Assembly: GCA_037179385.1 (NCBI GenBank)
Contig: CM074194.1
Coordinates: 4,605,001-4,669,000 of the forward strand
Direction: 5' to 3'
Source: Holothuria scabra
Lineage: Eukaryota > Echinodermata > Holothuroidea > Aspidochirotida > Holothuriidae
DNA: 64,000 nucleotides
Every line of letters starts with the position of its first letter. Position 1 is the first letter of the stretch. Positions 51,501 to 60,987 of the stretch are shown one piece after another. Under the pieces are notes generated by a model. It ran no database searches and was not told the origin of the DNA. It was given only the letters and a program-made list of their open reading frames with translations. Made by a program: the position numbers and the translations under genes.

Positions 51501-52646
51501 CTGTGAAAGTGTGAGAAGCACCAAAAAGTGAAGCTGAGAGTACCCTCATATGCAGAGATGCTAAGATTACAATACTGTCTTGGTACAGATCAGAAATGAT
51601 GAGTAAGCAACTCAGTAGAGGATTAACCAGTACATTGAAGTGCATTTTAGGCTGCCGGCAAATTTTGCCCTATCAGGGGTATAGTTTCGCTAAGACTTAC
51701 TGCCCAGAGAAGACTGTCAAATGAAATGATGGGTTTATATTCTTTGTGAGGATACTTTAGGGATAACCTGTGCAAATTTTTGATGGAAAAATACAACTCG
51801 GCCACTGCCTTAAGGTAGCGGGCCACTAACTCCAATACTCATGTCCAGGAAAATGTTTACTGACAGACAAGTGCCATAAAAAATTTATGGGATGTTGTTT
51901 GTGACTGTGTTACTTACAAAATATGACCATTTTTGCATTTGGATTTTGTACACAATGAGTTGAAATACATACTGTACAAAATTCAAGGCAATCTGACCAA
52001 TTTTAGTGACATTTTTTTTATTGTATTACTCCGCTCTGTGAAATGCCGTTTTTGAGTAGCTATTATGGCGGGAAACACATCCCTATCATTCAAGGCTCTC
52101 TAGCTCAAAATTTCAATGGTCATGGTATGGAAATTTGAAAATGCCATGAAAGTCGAGATTGTGGGCTTTGATCAGAGGGGTAGCATGTCCTGGTTGAAAA
52201 CTTCTACTGGGAGCTAGGGGGCACGGAAGTAGCCTAATTTAGTGGGTAAGTCAATGGGACTTATAATTAGTGGCCCGCTACCTTAACCAAACATAGACTG
52301 ATTTGAAATCTGTCCTTTCTACCTTAAAATACTGTGTTAAAACGTTTTTCAGTGTTTGACCCCTGGTGACCCCAGATGACCCCTTGACCTTCACCAAACA
52401 TATCCAATGTAATCCTTACACCATAACACATCAACGCACCACGTATGACATCTATCCAAGTTTCCTACCTAGAAATATCATGTTGAGAAGGGTTTTCAGT
52501 TTTTGACCTCTGGTGACCCCAAGTGACCTTTGACCTTCACCACAAACAATAGGGCACATCTTCTCCCTATGACAAATCTATGTACCAATTCCAAGTTCCA
52601 TCCAACCTTCCCTTGTTGAGTTAGAGCATACCCAAGCAAGTGTCAC

Positions 52647-52682
<36 letters not shown>

Positions 52683-54533
52683 CAACCTGACTACATAGGT
52701 TCCTTTGCTACCACAAGGAACCAAAAAGGGAAACACTAAGAGTCCACTATTTCAACGGTTATCCACTTATATTTCTCCCACCGGACCTAGGCCACATTTA
52801 CACCTCTTTCTCAAACTGATTCTTGGTCCAAATTACCATGCCTTTCATGTCCAACCTCTATTCTTCTTCCACCTTGCTCTACTATCATGCTCTTACTTAA
52901 ATAACTTACTTCTTTTAACAACACCCTCCTGCATTTCTTAACTCTTCTCTACCCAGAGACTTAAGTTACAGCACAAAGAAATAGATCCCTACACCGAAGT
53001 GAAAGTTCAAAGGTCCAAAGCCATTATGAGGATACCTTTTGAAGAAAAAATAAAACAAAAGGACCAATAATAAAAGGCCTTTGATTCTGGTAAATTTGAA
53101 TTTATTGCACTGCAAATGATTTCCAGATTTTCCTGGTACAGTACTATATGAACAGTATCACCTTTTCTACAATCCTCATAGCTCTCTGTTCCCAGGTCGA
53201 GTAATACCAAAGGCTCTAAAAATGGACCCTACTGCTGTTGTGTGTGTTGGTCCGCATAAGCAATGGAGTAGGAAAAACAAGGCAAGGAGCCACAACTGGA
53301 AAAAAGGCAGTGGCTGGCTCGATTTCAACCAAAAGGCTGGAAACTGGGCCGTAAAACTCCATCTAGCTAACCGACTCACAGCTCTCTGGCAAAGAGTCAT
53401 GGCATAACCAAACAAGTTAGGCCTACATCCTTAAGTTACAGTACTGACAAAAAGATTAGCACACAGTTTATTGACTGTCAACTCAACACTGTTTGATCAA
53501 CTACGAATGTTGAACATCTGGAATTTTCAACTGGATATAACTTAGTTACCACCTTCCCTGGTGGAATTTTCTTTGGAAGTCAGGTCTATTGTTCAGAAAT
53601 TATTCCCAAATCTTTCAAACAGTCCACACAGTATATAACAAGCTTAAACCTCTGTGAAAGGGAGGAATTACATTCATGAAATACTGGATCATCAATTCCT
53701 CTGGAGGACACAAAGAGGATCAGGAGCATGATGAATAGGTCAAGTTGTTCAAGAAGCAGAGGATTAGGGACCATCCTGGATTGACATCATGATGAAATGT
53801 ACCCTCTTGCTTTTTGTTACATCTTTCATTTCTGCCTGATAAACTCTTTTTGCTTTAGGGAGGCAAAGAAGAAGCCCACTACATGCAGACTTGATTAAGT
53901 CAGGTTTCAAATCTGATTTATTGATTGACATTAAAAGATGTGTTTCAATACACAAAAAGTTACGTAACATTAAATTGGGGTTAGCTAACGGTTCAGTCAG
54001 TATGTGCTAATTGCTTTTCGTGCAGTGTGAACAAAATGAAAGCATAGCTCATTTGAGATCACAGATCATGTAACAAACTCAGATATTAGTTACACCCCAT
54101 ACCACCTTTGATGTACTGGGGTGTTTATGTTCCTTTTTCAAGAAGCAACGTCACAGCATGATGACTGACATAGCACACATGTATATACAGTATGTACAGT
54201 GAATGGGATTTATGCCCAGGTTTAATCATAAGATTGCAAGTAGGTTCCAAAATGAGTATATACTGCATGTTTTGAAGGGAAAAGAGACTTAAACTGAAAG
54301 AGATTAGAAAAATACACTGTAAGTTGGGACAGGAATGATTTCATGGTAGAGTATACCAAACTGGTGCTATTCATGTATAAATTGAGGAAAGTGGCAATTT
54401 ACACTTACTAGAAATCTTTTCCACAATCTAGACAAGAAAGGACTTCACAGGCTCTACATTTTGTGAGGTAATGCTTCTCTACACTTGCTTTCTTCAGAGA
54501 TTCACCACAAGCATTGCATGAGAAAAATACCAT
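36540..54533 (-). CDS. LYAR: LYAR, cell growth-regulating nucleolar protein (8 coding exons)
   Basis: LYAR proteins are nucleolar zinc-finger proteins linked to rRNA processing and proliferation. Coding exons on the minus strand: 54533-54409, 48370-48256, 46892-46779, 44035-43949, 42349-41764, 38745-38660 and 36677-36540, with phases 2,0,0,0,1,0, all GT-AG; a further small exon at 43723-43706 is optional. The product is about 416 aa (human about 380). Residues 1-52 hold two LYAR-type C2HC fingers (C6, C9, H21, C26; C34, C37, H49, C52), followed by CISEDQKYGGK. Residues 107-118 keep NAGHENIPRKKAKF and 128-138 keep DQKLIDQVWNV. Residues 148-342 are a lysine/glutamate-rich region with basic clusters (nuclear/nucleolar signals). 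Residues 344-416 form the C-terminal LYAR domain (GKFPWNAVI...KKLRKKVLSEFH...EEKLFAKFNKKVLKNPKLK). ATG 54533 matches the family start. An acceptor at 54549-54547 implies an upstream non-coding exon, which I did not find. The promoter is also unlocated. Confidence 0.95.
38893..39191. mobile_element. TTAA-flanked MITE (family A), copy 4, in a LYAR intron
   Basis: TTAA at 38889-38892; the right-hand target has decayed to GTAA. Interior: GAGTTCCAATTCTCCCATCC, CATCCAGACAAAATAC, TAATGTGTAATCAGAACACT, CATGCTGTGTATATGAGCTAC, TCAAAGAGCTGTGCCAATTG, GATGAATGACTGCC. This is collinear with the copy at 16617. Confidence 0.65.
39642..40719. mobile_element. Repeat element with nuclear-receptor half-site monomers (LYAR intron)
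   Basis: The ends are GATTCCTTGCC (39642) and GGCAAGGAATC (to 40719), an 11-bp TIR. The right end also forms a hairpin with GATTCCTTGG at 40691. The interior has five monomers of about 150 bp, each with TGACCTCT.GTGACCCC, AAATGACCTTTGACCTCCAC, AATAGGGATCATCTACTCAA, CACACACCAAATATGA and TGAGATATCGTGTAAACAA. The first monomer is degenerate at its last half-site and the fifth has lost the second. A (CACACATA)n tract precedes the terminal hairpin. Perfect direct repeats TGACCTTTGACCT lie at 40083, 40229, 40385 and 40522. It has no coding capacity. Confidence 0.75.
41476..41697 (-). mobile_element. tRNA-Val-headed SINE, LYAR intron copy
   Basis: On the minus strand the head is GTGGTCTTGTTGGTGGAGCATCC (decayed A box). 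The body runs from GGAACCTACTGTAGTTGTGA through GAGCCACAACCTGAAAAAAG to AACTAACTAAC. This is the same body as 53179-53406. Confidence 0.7.
43471..43612 (-). mobile_element. tRNA-Val-headed SINE, headless copy, LYAR intron
   Basis: The minus strand reads AAAATGGAATCCACTGCCAT, GGAGTAGGGAGAAAAGCCAGTGAGCC, CAGTCCATTGG and ACTGAGCCATAAAACCTC, collinear with 53200-53400. The tRNA-like head is missing (5' truncation). Confidence 0.7.
43706..43723 (-). other. LYAR: Possible LYAR 18-nt micro-exon
   Basis: A good acceptor (TTTTATTTCAG) precedes AAAATTGATGAGGAAGAG (residues KIDEEE), followed by a GTGAAA donor. It is in phase 0 on both sides, so it can be added between the exons ending at 43949 and starting at 42349 without changing the frame. 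The donor is weak. Read-through would add 32 residues and a stop, giving a short isoform. Optional; transcript data are needed. Confidence 0.3.
49570..49610. repeat. Fragment of the half-site repeat, cut by a MITE
   Basis: GATTGACCTCTAGTGACC..GATGACCTTTGACCT is one monomer core of the 39.6-kb element. It is interrupted at its TTAA by the MITE at 49614-50083, so the MITE is the younger insertion. Confidence 0.7.
49614..50083. mobile_element. TTAA-flanked MITE (family B), copy 1, LYAR intron
   Basis: TIR GGTAGCGGGCCACTAA at both ends, with TTAA at 49610-49613 and 50084-50087. It is 470 bp, with no coding capacity. It is nearly identical to 51814-52282 (a few indels, such as CTACTGTATTATGG against CTATTATGG), so both are recent. 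The TTAA target points to piggyBac-type transposase in trans. Confidence 0.9.
51814..52282. mobile_element. TTAA-flanked MITE (family B), copy 2, LYAR intron
   Basis: Same 16-bp TIR, TTAA at 51810-51813 and 52283-52286, 469 bp, same orientation as copy 1 and about 2.2 kb from it. An unequal exchange between the two would delete only intron sequence. Confidence 0.9.
52330..52722. mobile_element. Half-site repeat element, two-monomer copy (LYAR intron)
   Basis: Two monomers (TTTGACCCCTGGTGACCCC.. and TTTGACCTCTGGTGACCCC..) with CTTCACCA(A/C)A(A/C)A, then a (CA)n tract (52647-52680), then the hairpin GGTTCCTTTG...CAAGGAACC. The order monomers, CA tract, terminal hairpin is the same as in 39642-40719. 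A perfect TGACCTTTGACCT lies at 52524-52536. Confidence 0.75.
53179..53406 (+). mobile_element. tRNA-Val-headed SINE body, LYAR intron
   Basis: Starts inside the B-box region (GTTCCCAGGTCGAGTAATACC, as at 11.6 kb). It continues with CTCTAAAAATGGACCCTACTGC, CAATGGAGTAGGAAAAACAAGG, GCAGTGGCTGGCTCGATTTC and CTCTCTGGCAAAGAGTCATGG. It is the longest body copy in the window. Two opposite short frames here are SINE artefacts. Confidence 0.75.
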
Positions 54534-54549
54534 TATAATAAACTGCCTG

Positions 54550-56734
54550 TAAATGAAGGAGAAAAAAAAGGGACATGTCACAGATCTATCAGTTTTCAAT
54601 TAAATTATATGAGACAAAAAATAAGGCAAATTGTTTACAATCCAGTAATTTCTTCGATAAACGGATTAAATAGCAGTGAAATTAAGAATCATATGCAGAA
54701 ATCAAAGCCAACATGGAAAATGCATTACCTCAAAATTTTACAGAAGTACTGTACAATAGGGATGGACTGACAGAATACTATACGTGAAGCAATCTGACCT
54801 AGGCTACAGTACTGTGATGCAAACCATGCTTCTAGCAGGTTCAGTAGAACTAAAGCATTCAGGGTTCATTAATAAAAATAAACCACACAGGTGCTGCATG
54901 GGTGTATCCCAAATATTTGATATGATAGAGACGATGGTAGTGAAACAAAAATGTTCAGTTACTGTAGCATGGCAGAGTACAGTACTGGATTTCAAAAATC
55001 ATGGGAACCCATGGACCTTATGCATTGTCGACACACTGACATCATCCTAGGGGGCAAAACAATGGAACATGTGGCCTTACACAAAAGAATTTGCCCTACA
55101 TGTGTAGCAGACTATGTGCATATTCAACTGGTTGGCAAATCAGCTATCTGCTTTTGTCCGTGTTGGTTTGTTTTGCCCACAAGGACGGCCTACTTGCTCT
55201 GTGACATCATATGCACCATACAGGTACTGTATATACATGAGGTTTTTGTAAGTTTACTCACTTTTCAATATGGTTACCAATGGGAACCCATTGAGTTCTG
55301 TTAAAAGTCCATGGGTGGTATCTGACTAGTGGTACTGTACCAAAAACCAATTTTGGGGTTCCATGGTTTCATCATCACCATGCGGCCATACAGGTAATAC
55401 TGGTTGCTGTGCTTGTTTTTAGTTTATTGCAAGACACATCTTGCCAATGAACTAATATTTCCTGTTGTTTGTTTTTTGTTTATTGAAGCATGCCCACAAA
55501 CATTTGTGTGACTGGAACAATGGTAACACATACAAAGAAAAGGAACTCTTTCTTCCACTTTAGCATGCTTTCAGAGGCAAGAATAAAGGTGATTTAGTTC
55601 GAGAAAACCAGTGATCACCAGTGTTTGTAAAGAGCTTGATAAGGGTTTTGCTAGACTTGACATTAGGAAGTTCAGTTTCTCTCATACAGGTCGTAGGGTT
55701 TTAATGAGTGGAAAAACCTGCCTGAGTTGGTTGTTAACTCAACATCAGTGCACTGCTCTAAGGTATACATTGACAAGTTCTTCCATGACTGTGGTAGAAT
55801 CTGATATTTCTGGGCTTGTTAGGTTTTGGTGGTTTGTTTTTTGTTTTAGGGGGGATTTGGATTACAGGGCATCCTATGGGGCCTATATAGCCCTACTTTG
55901 CCCTTTAACCTTTTATGTTATAAGTTATGTTTAACTGAAACAGTGCAACACTTACCCATACATGGTTGGCAGGTTTGAAAATTGTATCAATTAATATGGG
56001 ACTCTGTGACTCATTTAAAGAGATGGGTAAAGACAATTTGATTGAGGTTGTTCAAATTTGCTATGTGATTACATCATTACTGAAAGCAGAATCATCCAAT
56101 GGGAAATCTGGATTCATGAAGGGCAATTTCAACTCTGTAATGGGATGAAATGAATCTGAGAAAAAAGTTCATGATGGTTACAAGTACAGTAGAACTGAAT
56201 CCCATTAGAAATTTCTTTTTTTTTTTTTGATGTGAGGTGTTTTGTTTTGGAAGAAGTGACATTTCTTCTATTTCATCAGAAAAGGTTATGAGAACATTCT
56301 TGGGAAATTTGAAGAGGTAAAATTAAGTATAAGATGCAGACACAGCTCAGTGGTATGTGGCGATCTGACCTGAAGTGGTTTAGACTACACTATAGGACGA
56401 CCTGTGTATAATCGCAGGCTACACCTAAGGTTAGGCCTATGTAAGCTACTTGAAACTTTGAAAATTTGACACTTACTGTAAGCTTCTTTATCCTGATCAA
56501 ACCGTAGTGCACCTTTTTAGCCTAGAAGGTACTTGAAACTTTGAAAATTATTCTGATAAGTGCAACTGAAAACATTAAACTTCGTTGATGAATCGGTTCA
56601 GTGGCGATTCTAGGAGTTGAAATTTCAACATCAGTACCCAACTCAGTTCAAACTTCAATGGTCACTTCAATGGCATGACCTAACAGCTTGATGCACTGTT
56701 CAGTACTAGTCCGCGGTAAAGGACTGCAGTCGTT
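54550..56734. other. Upstream region of LYAR coding exon 1
   Basis: Presumably the 5' UTR intron of LYAR, because an acceptor stands just before the ATG. No non-coding first exon could be identified. Several short frames show no family match. Confidence 0.4.
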
Positions 56735-57820
56735 TCCAGGGTGCATTCCATGTAAAGCCCATGCCAAAGGTACGCCAAGTTTTTGGTGACTGAACGCCAG
56801 GATTTTCTGTGCACCTACAATGCTATACATTGCCATCAACAGGGGTGGGCTGCAGTCTGCATTTTGTGCACTCCAACACAAAGATCTTCGGGGTTAGTTC
56901 ACACTGACTCCTCGGCGTAGCTGCGGGTAAGCTGTACTCCTGGTGTGCCAGTTACTTCCCATTGTTTGATAAACATACAGTATACTGTGCTATACAGTTC
57001 TTGTATTGCCAATGAATGGTGTATGCATTACGCACATGTATACATAAGCATGTACAGTCCCATGCGGATTGCTACTTACTGTGTGTGTATCATATACTTG
57101 TACATGCATTACCGATGTATGATGATCATGTAGTACATATATACTGTACGCATGTGTGCAGTCGAGTGGCAGAGTGGTCTATTCCAGCTGCTGTGTACCA
57201 GTGTGTCTCATATGTGCATGGGTTCAAGTCCCGCTCGATGTACGTGGGTTTTTCTCCGGGTACTCCGGCTTTCCTCCCACTTGGCAAAGGCCTGCCAATA
57301 AAATCGGTTGCCCAGCTGACGAAGTTGGTTGCGTGCTGGACTGAAGCACCTTCGGGTGGACCAGTTAACTAGCCGACTTTTGTGCGCAGGCCTGCATATT
57401 GCCATGTAGCATTGTACAGAAAATCCTGGTGTAGGATCACGAAAACCTGGTGTACCTTCGGCAGGGGCTTTACATGGAATGCATCCTGGGGGGTGGGTAG
57501 ATACGTACAGTATACATGTATGTAACTCATATGTGGTCATTGCACATTGGCAATGCACGTACGAGCACATGGTACACACAGTCAGTAGCAATCCGTATGT
57601 GATCAAGTACATTCTTATGTTGTATACATATGTAGGCTATGTAATGCATACGACTTATTGGCTTTACAAGTACTGTGCAGCACAGTACTGTGTACTGTAC
57701 CTTTATCATATAACCAGCACCCTGGGAGTACAGCTTGCACGCTGCTGCGCCGAGAAGGAGCCGAAGATCTTTGTGTTGGAGAGCACGGAATGCAGACTGG
57801 GGTCACTTGCTACACTCACA
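56735..57820. repeat. Large inverted duplication (foldback) with SINE in the spacer
   Basis: The left arm (about 56840-57140) and right arm (about 57495-57815) are diverged inverted copies. Landmarks are GCAGTCTGCATT, CTCCAACACAAAGATCTTCGG, AAGCTGTACTCC, TGTATGCATTAC, CGGATTGCTACT.ACTGTGTGTG and ATACTGTACG. A third segment, GCATTCCATGTAAAGCCC, stands outside the left arm (56742) but inside the right arm (reversed, near 57470). The duplication is therefore a rotated inverted repeat and not a simple palindrome. The arms are rich in GTAC/GTATAC words. Confidence 0.7.
57158..57380 (+). mobile_element. tRNA-headed SINE with V-SINE/Nin-type core
   Basis: Head: GTCGAGTGGCAGAGTGG (A-box region), an extended middle, GGTTCAAGTCC (B box) and GCTCGATG pairing with the start. 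This is like a class II (Ser/Leu) tRNA. The core is GTGGGTTTTTCTCCGGGTAC followed by TCCGGCTTTCCTCCCAC, resembling the conserved central domain known from V-SINE-type families of fish and other animals. The tail contains TTGGCAAAGGCCTGCC and GAAGCACCTTCGGGTGG. It is a different family from the tRNA-Val-headed SINE. Confidence 0.75.
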
Positions 57821-58097
57821 CATTCCTGATTCCAACTATTAAAATCAGAGGGATGATTGGTTTTCATTTTAACTGTTGAAATTAACTTCATTTTAACAGC
57901 AAATTTTGGACGTAAAATGCTAATTTACAGTAATTCCATATCTATTCTCCTACAAATCTTAGAGTCTTGAGAATCCAAATAGGCTCAGGCCTACTCTTTG
58001 GTCACTGAAATAATCTTCTTGGAAGGATCAAAACTTTGGAATAAAATCAGCTACTTTGTAATGCGATAGAATTTATTTACTGTACTTTACTACATGA

Positions 58098-58290
58098 CTA
58101 GGCCTATGGCACTTTATGTTAATGTGTGCAACTGTTGTGTCATGCCGTGATGACAGCTGGCACATTTAACTTATCACACAGACTTAGGCTAGGCCTATGA
58201 CAATGGCACATGAGGTTATGACAGGCCTAGGCCTAGGATAAAACTAGATTTGGGGTCCTAACTTCTGGCCTAGGCCTAATTTTGAAAAAG
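58098..58290. repeat. TAGGCCTA-rich stretch
   Basis: About ten occurrences of (T)AGGCCTA(T/G) or GCCTAGGCC within 190 bp, a simple palindromic-word enrichment. No gene. Confidence 0.55.
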
Positions 58291-58802
58291 TTTAGCCTAG
58301 TACAGAAAGAAAACCAATTTAGTCCAGCATTATGATGGTAGAAAACTGACAACTGTCTTCAGTTCCCAACTGGTAGAAAAGAGATTTTTTACTATCATTA
58401 TTCAAAAAAACTCGCCTTAAATGTGGTGATTTGTGGGACTTAATTTGTTTGTTTTATGAAGTGCTTGACTCCAGATTACTTCATTAGCATTGCAACTGGG
58501 ACTGCCACCTACATTTCAAGATACATAAATTTTCAACAGATTACTCAGTCCAAACAACACCAAAATATAGCGCAAGGAGAGAGACAGGTACTAATTTAGA
58601 ATCCGTGCCCGGAAGCAGACATAATTTTACTCACTTCACAACTTCTAAAAGAGGGCGCTAAAACTTTAAAGTTTTTTTTTTTTTTCTTTTTTAAGTAAAA
58701 AACCCTTTTCTTTTTTTCCTCACTCGAGGAACAGCGCTATGAGTGTGTGCTGTGGAAAGAAGTGTATGGTTAATGCTGTGGAAGAAAGAAAAGCATTGTT
58801 AG

Positions 58803-58890
58803 TACCGGGACCCGAACCCTCGACCCTAGCGGTATAGCGATTCTATCATGAAGACCAGCGCGCTTGCCTACTGAGCTACGACTACGAGCG
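58803..58890 (-). pseudogene. tRNA-like sequence inside the hAT-like element
   Basis: On the minus strand GTAGCTCAGTAGGCAAGCGC gives a D-arm/A-box and GAGGGTTCGGGTCCCGG a T-arm with B box. The anticodon arm between them does not fold normally, the outer two T-stem pairs fail and the acceptor stem is weak. It is either a decayed tRNA or a SINE head captured by the transposon. Confidence 0.55.
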
Positions 58891-59139
58891 CAGTTGCCGG
58901 TGGATAGGTTCAAAATAATATAAGTACTGTCTAATAATACTATCTATTTCATAGTACTAACATTGTGGAAATCTTCTCAATACAATACAATACATATAGC
59001 TATAGGTATACGTATATACGTATACCTAAAGCTAACTGTATGTACTTGAGAGTGTACATATATGTACAGTATGACATACGTATACGTAAAGCTTTATATA
59101 CCCCTACGTATACAGTTCCTATGCATGCGTACACCTGCA

Positions 59140-59275
59140 TATGGCCCACCCTAACCCTATACCTATGCGTACGTAACCCTTATACTATGCGTACGTAGCC
59201 CTAACCTTATTACTATGCGTATGTAACCCTAACCCTATTACTATGCATACGTAACCCCTAACCCTACAGCTATGA
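59140..59275. repeat. ~29-bp minisatellite with telomere-like CCCTAA words
   Basis: About four and a half units of CCCTAACCCTATTACTATG followed by CGTACGTAA, with substitutions. Each unit contains one or two CCCTAA motifs, the animal telomere word, but the spacer excludes a true telomeric array. Confidence 0.75.
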
Positions 59276-59316
59276 CGCAGTTCCGGGCACGGATTCTAAA
59301 TTAGAGCCGAGAGACA

Positions 59317-60987
59317 TATTACAAAATATCACCGTCAAGTTTCATTGATTTTTACAGGTGTTTTCATTTTCTTATGGTTACGAAGTTTGTTAAGTGATCG
59401 ACTCATGATAAGCCTAGTAATAGTATACTCAGTAGACAGTACATGCTCAATTGATTTCGCTTAACACGTACTAACGTTAACATTAACGGTGATGGACAAA
59501 TTAAATGAAAATAAATTTTGCTACTTTCTAGGTTACAGCAAAGTTAAAGACTCAATACAAACCCAGGATGATCAGATGGGTGAATGGGGTTTGATATCTT
59601 GCCCAAGACTAAAAGAAATTACTCTGAGGAGCTTTACGATGAGCAAACGACATCACATCGATTCGTTAACTCGTGCATGCATCACATTTCAGAATCAAAT
59701 CAATGCAGCGTGCTGCACTGCAATGCAATTTGATGTACGTACGTGCGGTCATACTAAAAGTAGCCCGGACCGCCCGGTTCGCCCGCACTACCTAAATGTA
59801 GCCCGGCTACTATACAATGTGTGTAGTTTCTAATCGAGGGCGTACTCACAACTGTGTCTTTATTGCACTAGTCGCAACATCTATGATGGTTGTGTACCAA
59901 GCGAACTTTTGTGTATCTTTCATATGAAAACTTGGCATATGTCTTACCGGAAAAACCACATAACCTTTGAAAAAGGTGTTTGATAGTTAATGAGAGAGTC
60001 TTTACATAAAAAATTCCATTCCCAGAAGATGGCTGGCTACAGTCTTCGTTTTTTAAATTAAAACCAACAAAATATGCCCCTTTCATTGGTGTTTTCCTTC
60101 GGTACTATTCGTAGAATCTCAGATTGACATAATTTTAATACCTTCGATCCTTAGCATAACTTAAAAAGGGATATTAATCCCAGAAAATGTTGTAGGCCTA
60201 CTGTGTTTCGTATCTGTGAAAGGGCTAAAAATCCATGTTGGGCTTCGTTTTGTATATCAAGAATTGCGTTTCCCTAATGAAAGATTTCATGAAACCACGC
60301 CAAAATGTAATTTTTTGTACTAAGGCTAACACTCTCAATGTCTGGTAAGGTGTTTTGAATTAATAGAAACATCTCTGAAATGAAAGTTTGATTGTTCAAT
60401 ATGCGTTTTCGTAATTAAAAAAAAGGGTGCTTACGCGGTGTTTTTGCACAGGGGGTATTGGTATGGAATGTTGAGGTTGAGGCACCGTCTCCTATATTAG
60501 CAAGACAATGATGAAAACACTGGAAGGAAAAAAAGCCGGAAAAGAAGGAGAAGAAGCATTCAACTCATGCTTTGCCCCTGTTAACATATCAAAATACCCC
60601 GGCACCTGGCCGCCGTTGTTGCATTTGTTTTGAGAATCAAGACCCGGCCCAAATATGCCCCTTTCCTCTTTCGTTCTCTTGTGTTTCTTAATTAGAAAAG
60701 GGCTGAAAATCCAAGTCTTCGTTTTGTATATCATGGAGATTTCAATGTAAGTGTCTCTGAATTGAATTTTTGCTAGTTTTTTAGGTGTCGCATGCGGTAT
60801 TGTTGCGCAGGGACGATGGCAGGGTGACTGTCCAATAAATTCGCAAGGAAATGTGAGAAGATAAGAAAAATTGCACGAGACTTTAACGATGATCTCAGCT
60901 TAGACGGCGCTGCCCTGGTCACAAGGGTGGCAATATCAATTTCATATGATGGGGAGCCAATTAAGCCGAGGAATGATCCAAAGTTAT
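59317..60987. other. Gene-free stretch
   Basis: A 114-codon plus-strand frame at 59489-59833 has no recognisable domain and lacks a credible coding context. AAATATGCCCCTTTC and CATATCA-type segments recur at 60070 and 60650, with AAAAATCCA(T)GT and CTTCGTTTTGTATATCA at 60230-60260 and 60705-60733, suggesting an old duplicated repeat. Confidence 0.45.

Larger units (their letters stand above)
58587..59308. mobile_element. hAT-like element with tRNA-like and CCCTAA cargo
   Basis: TIRs of 28 bp (58587-58614 and 59281-59308) match at 26 of 28 positions, core CTAATTTAGAATCCGTGCCC. The flanks carry a perfect 8-bp duplication, GAGAGACA (58579-58586 and 59309-59316), as in hAT elements. At 722 bp it has no transposase frame. 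Inside are a tRNA-like sequence on the minus strand and a minisatellite with CCCTAA motifs. Intact TIRs and duplication suggest a fairly recent insertion. Confidence 0.85.

Noticed and set aside
58803..58890. Functional tRNA gene
   Set aside because: The anticodon arm and outer T-stem pairs fail, and it lies inside a TIR element.
59140..59275. Telomere or interstitial telomeric array
   Set aside because: CCCTAA words are separated by ~17-bp spacers and lie inside a TIR element.
59489..59833. 114-codon plus-strand frame as a gene
   Set aside because: No recognisable domain, no splice or start context, and length compatible with chance.
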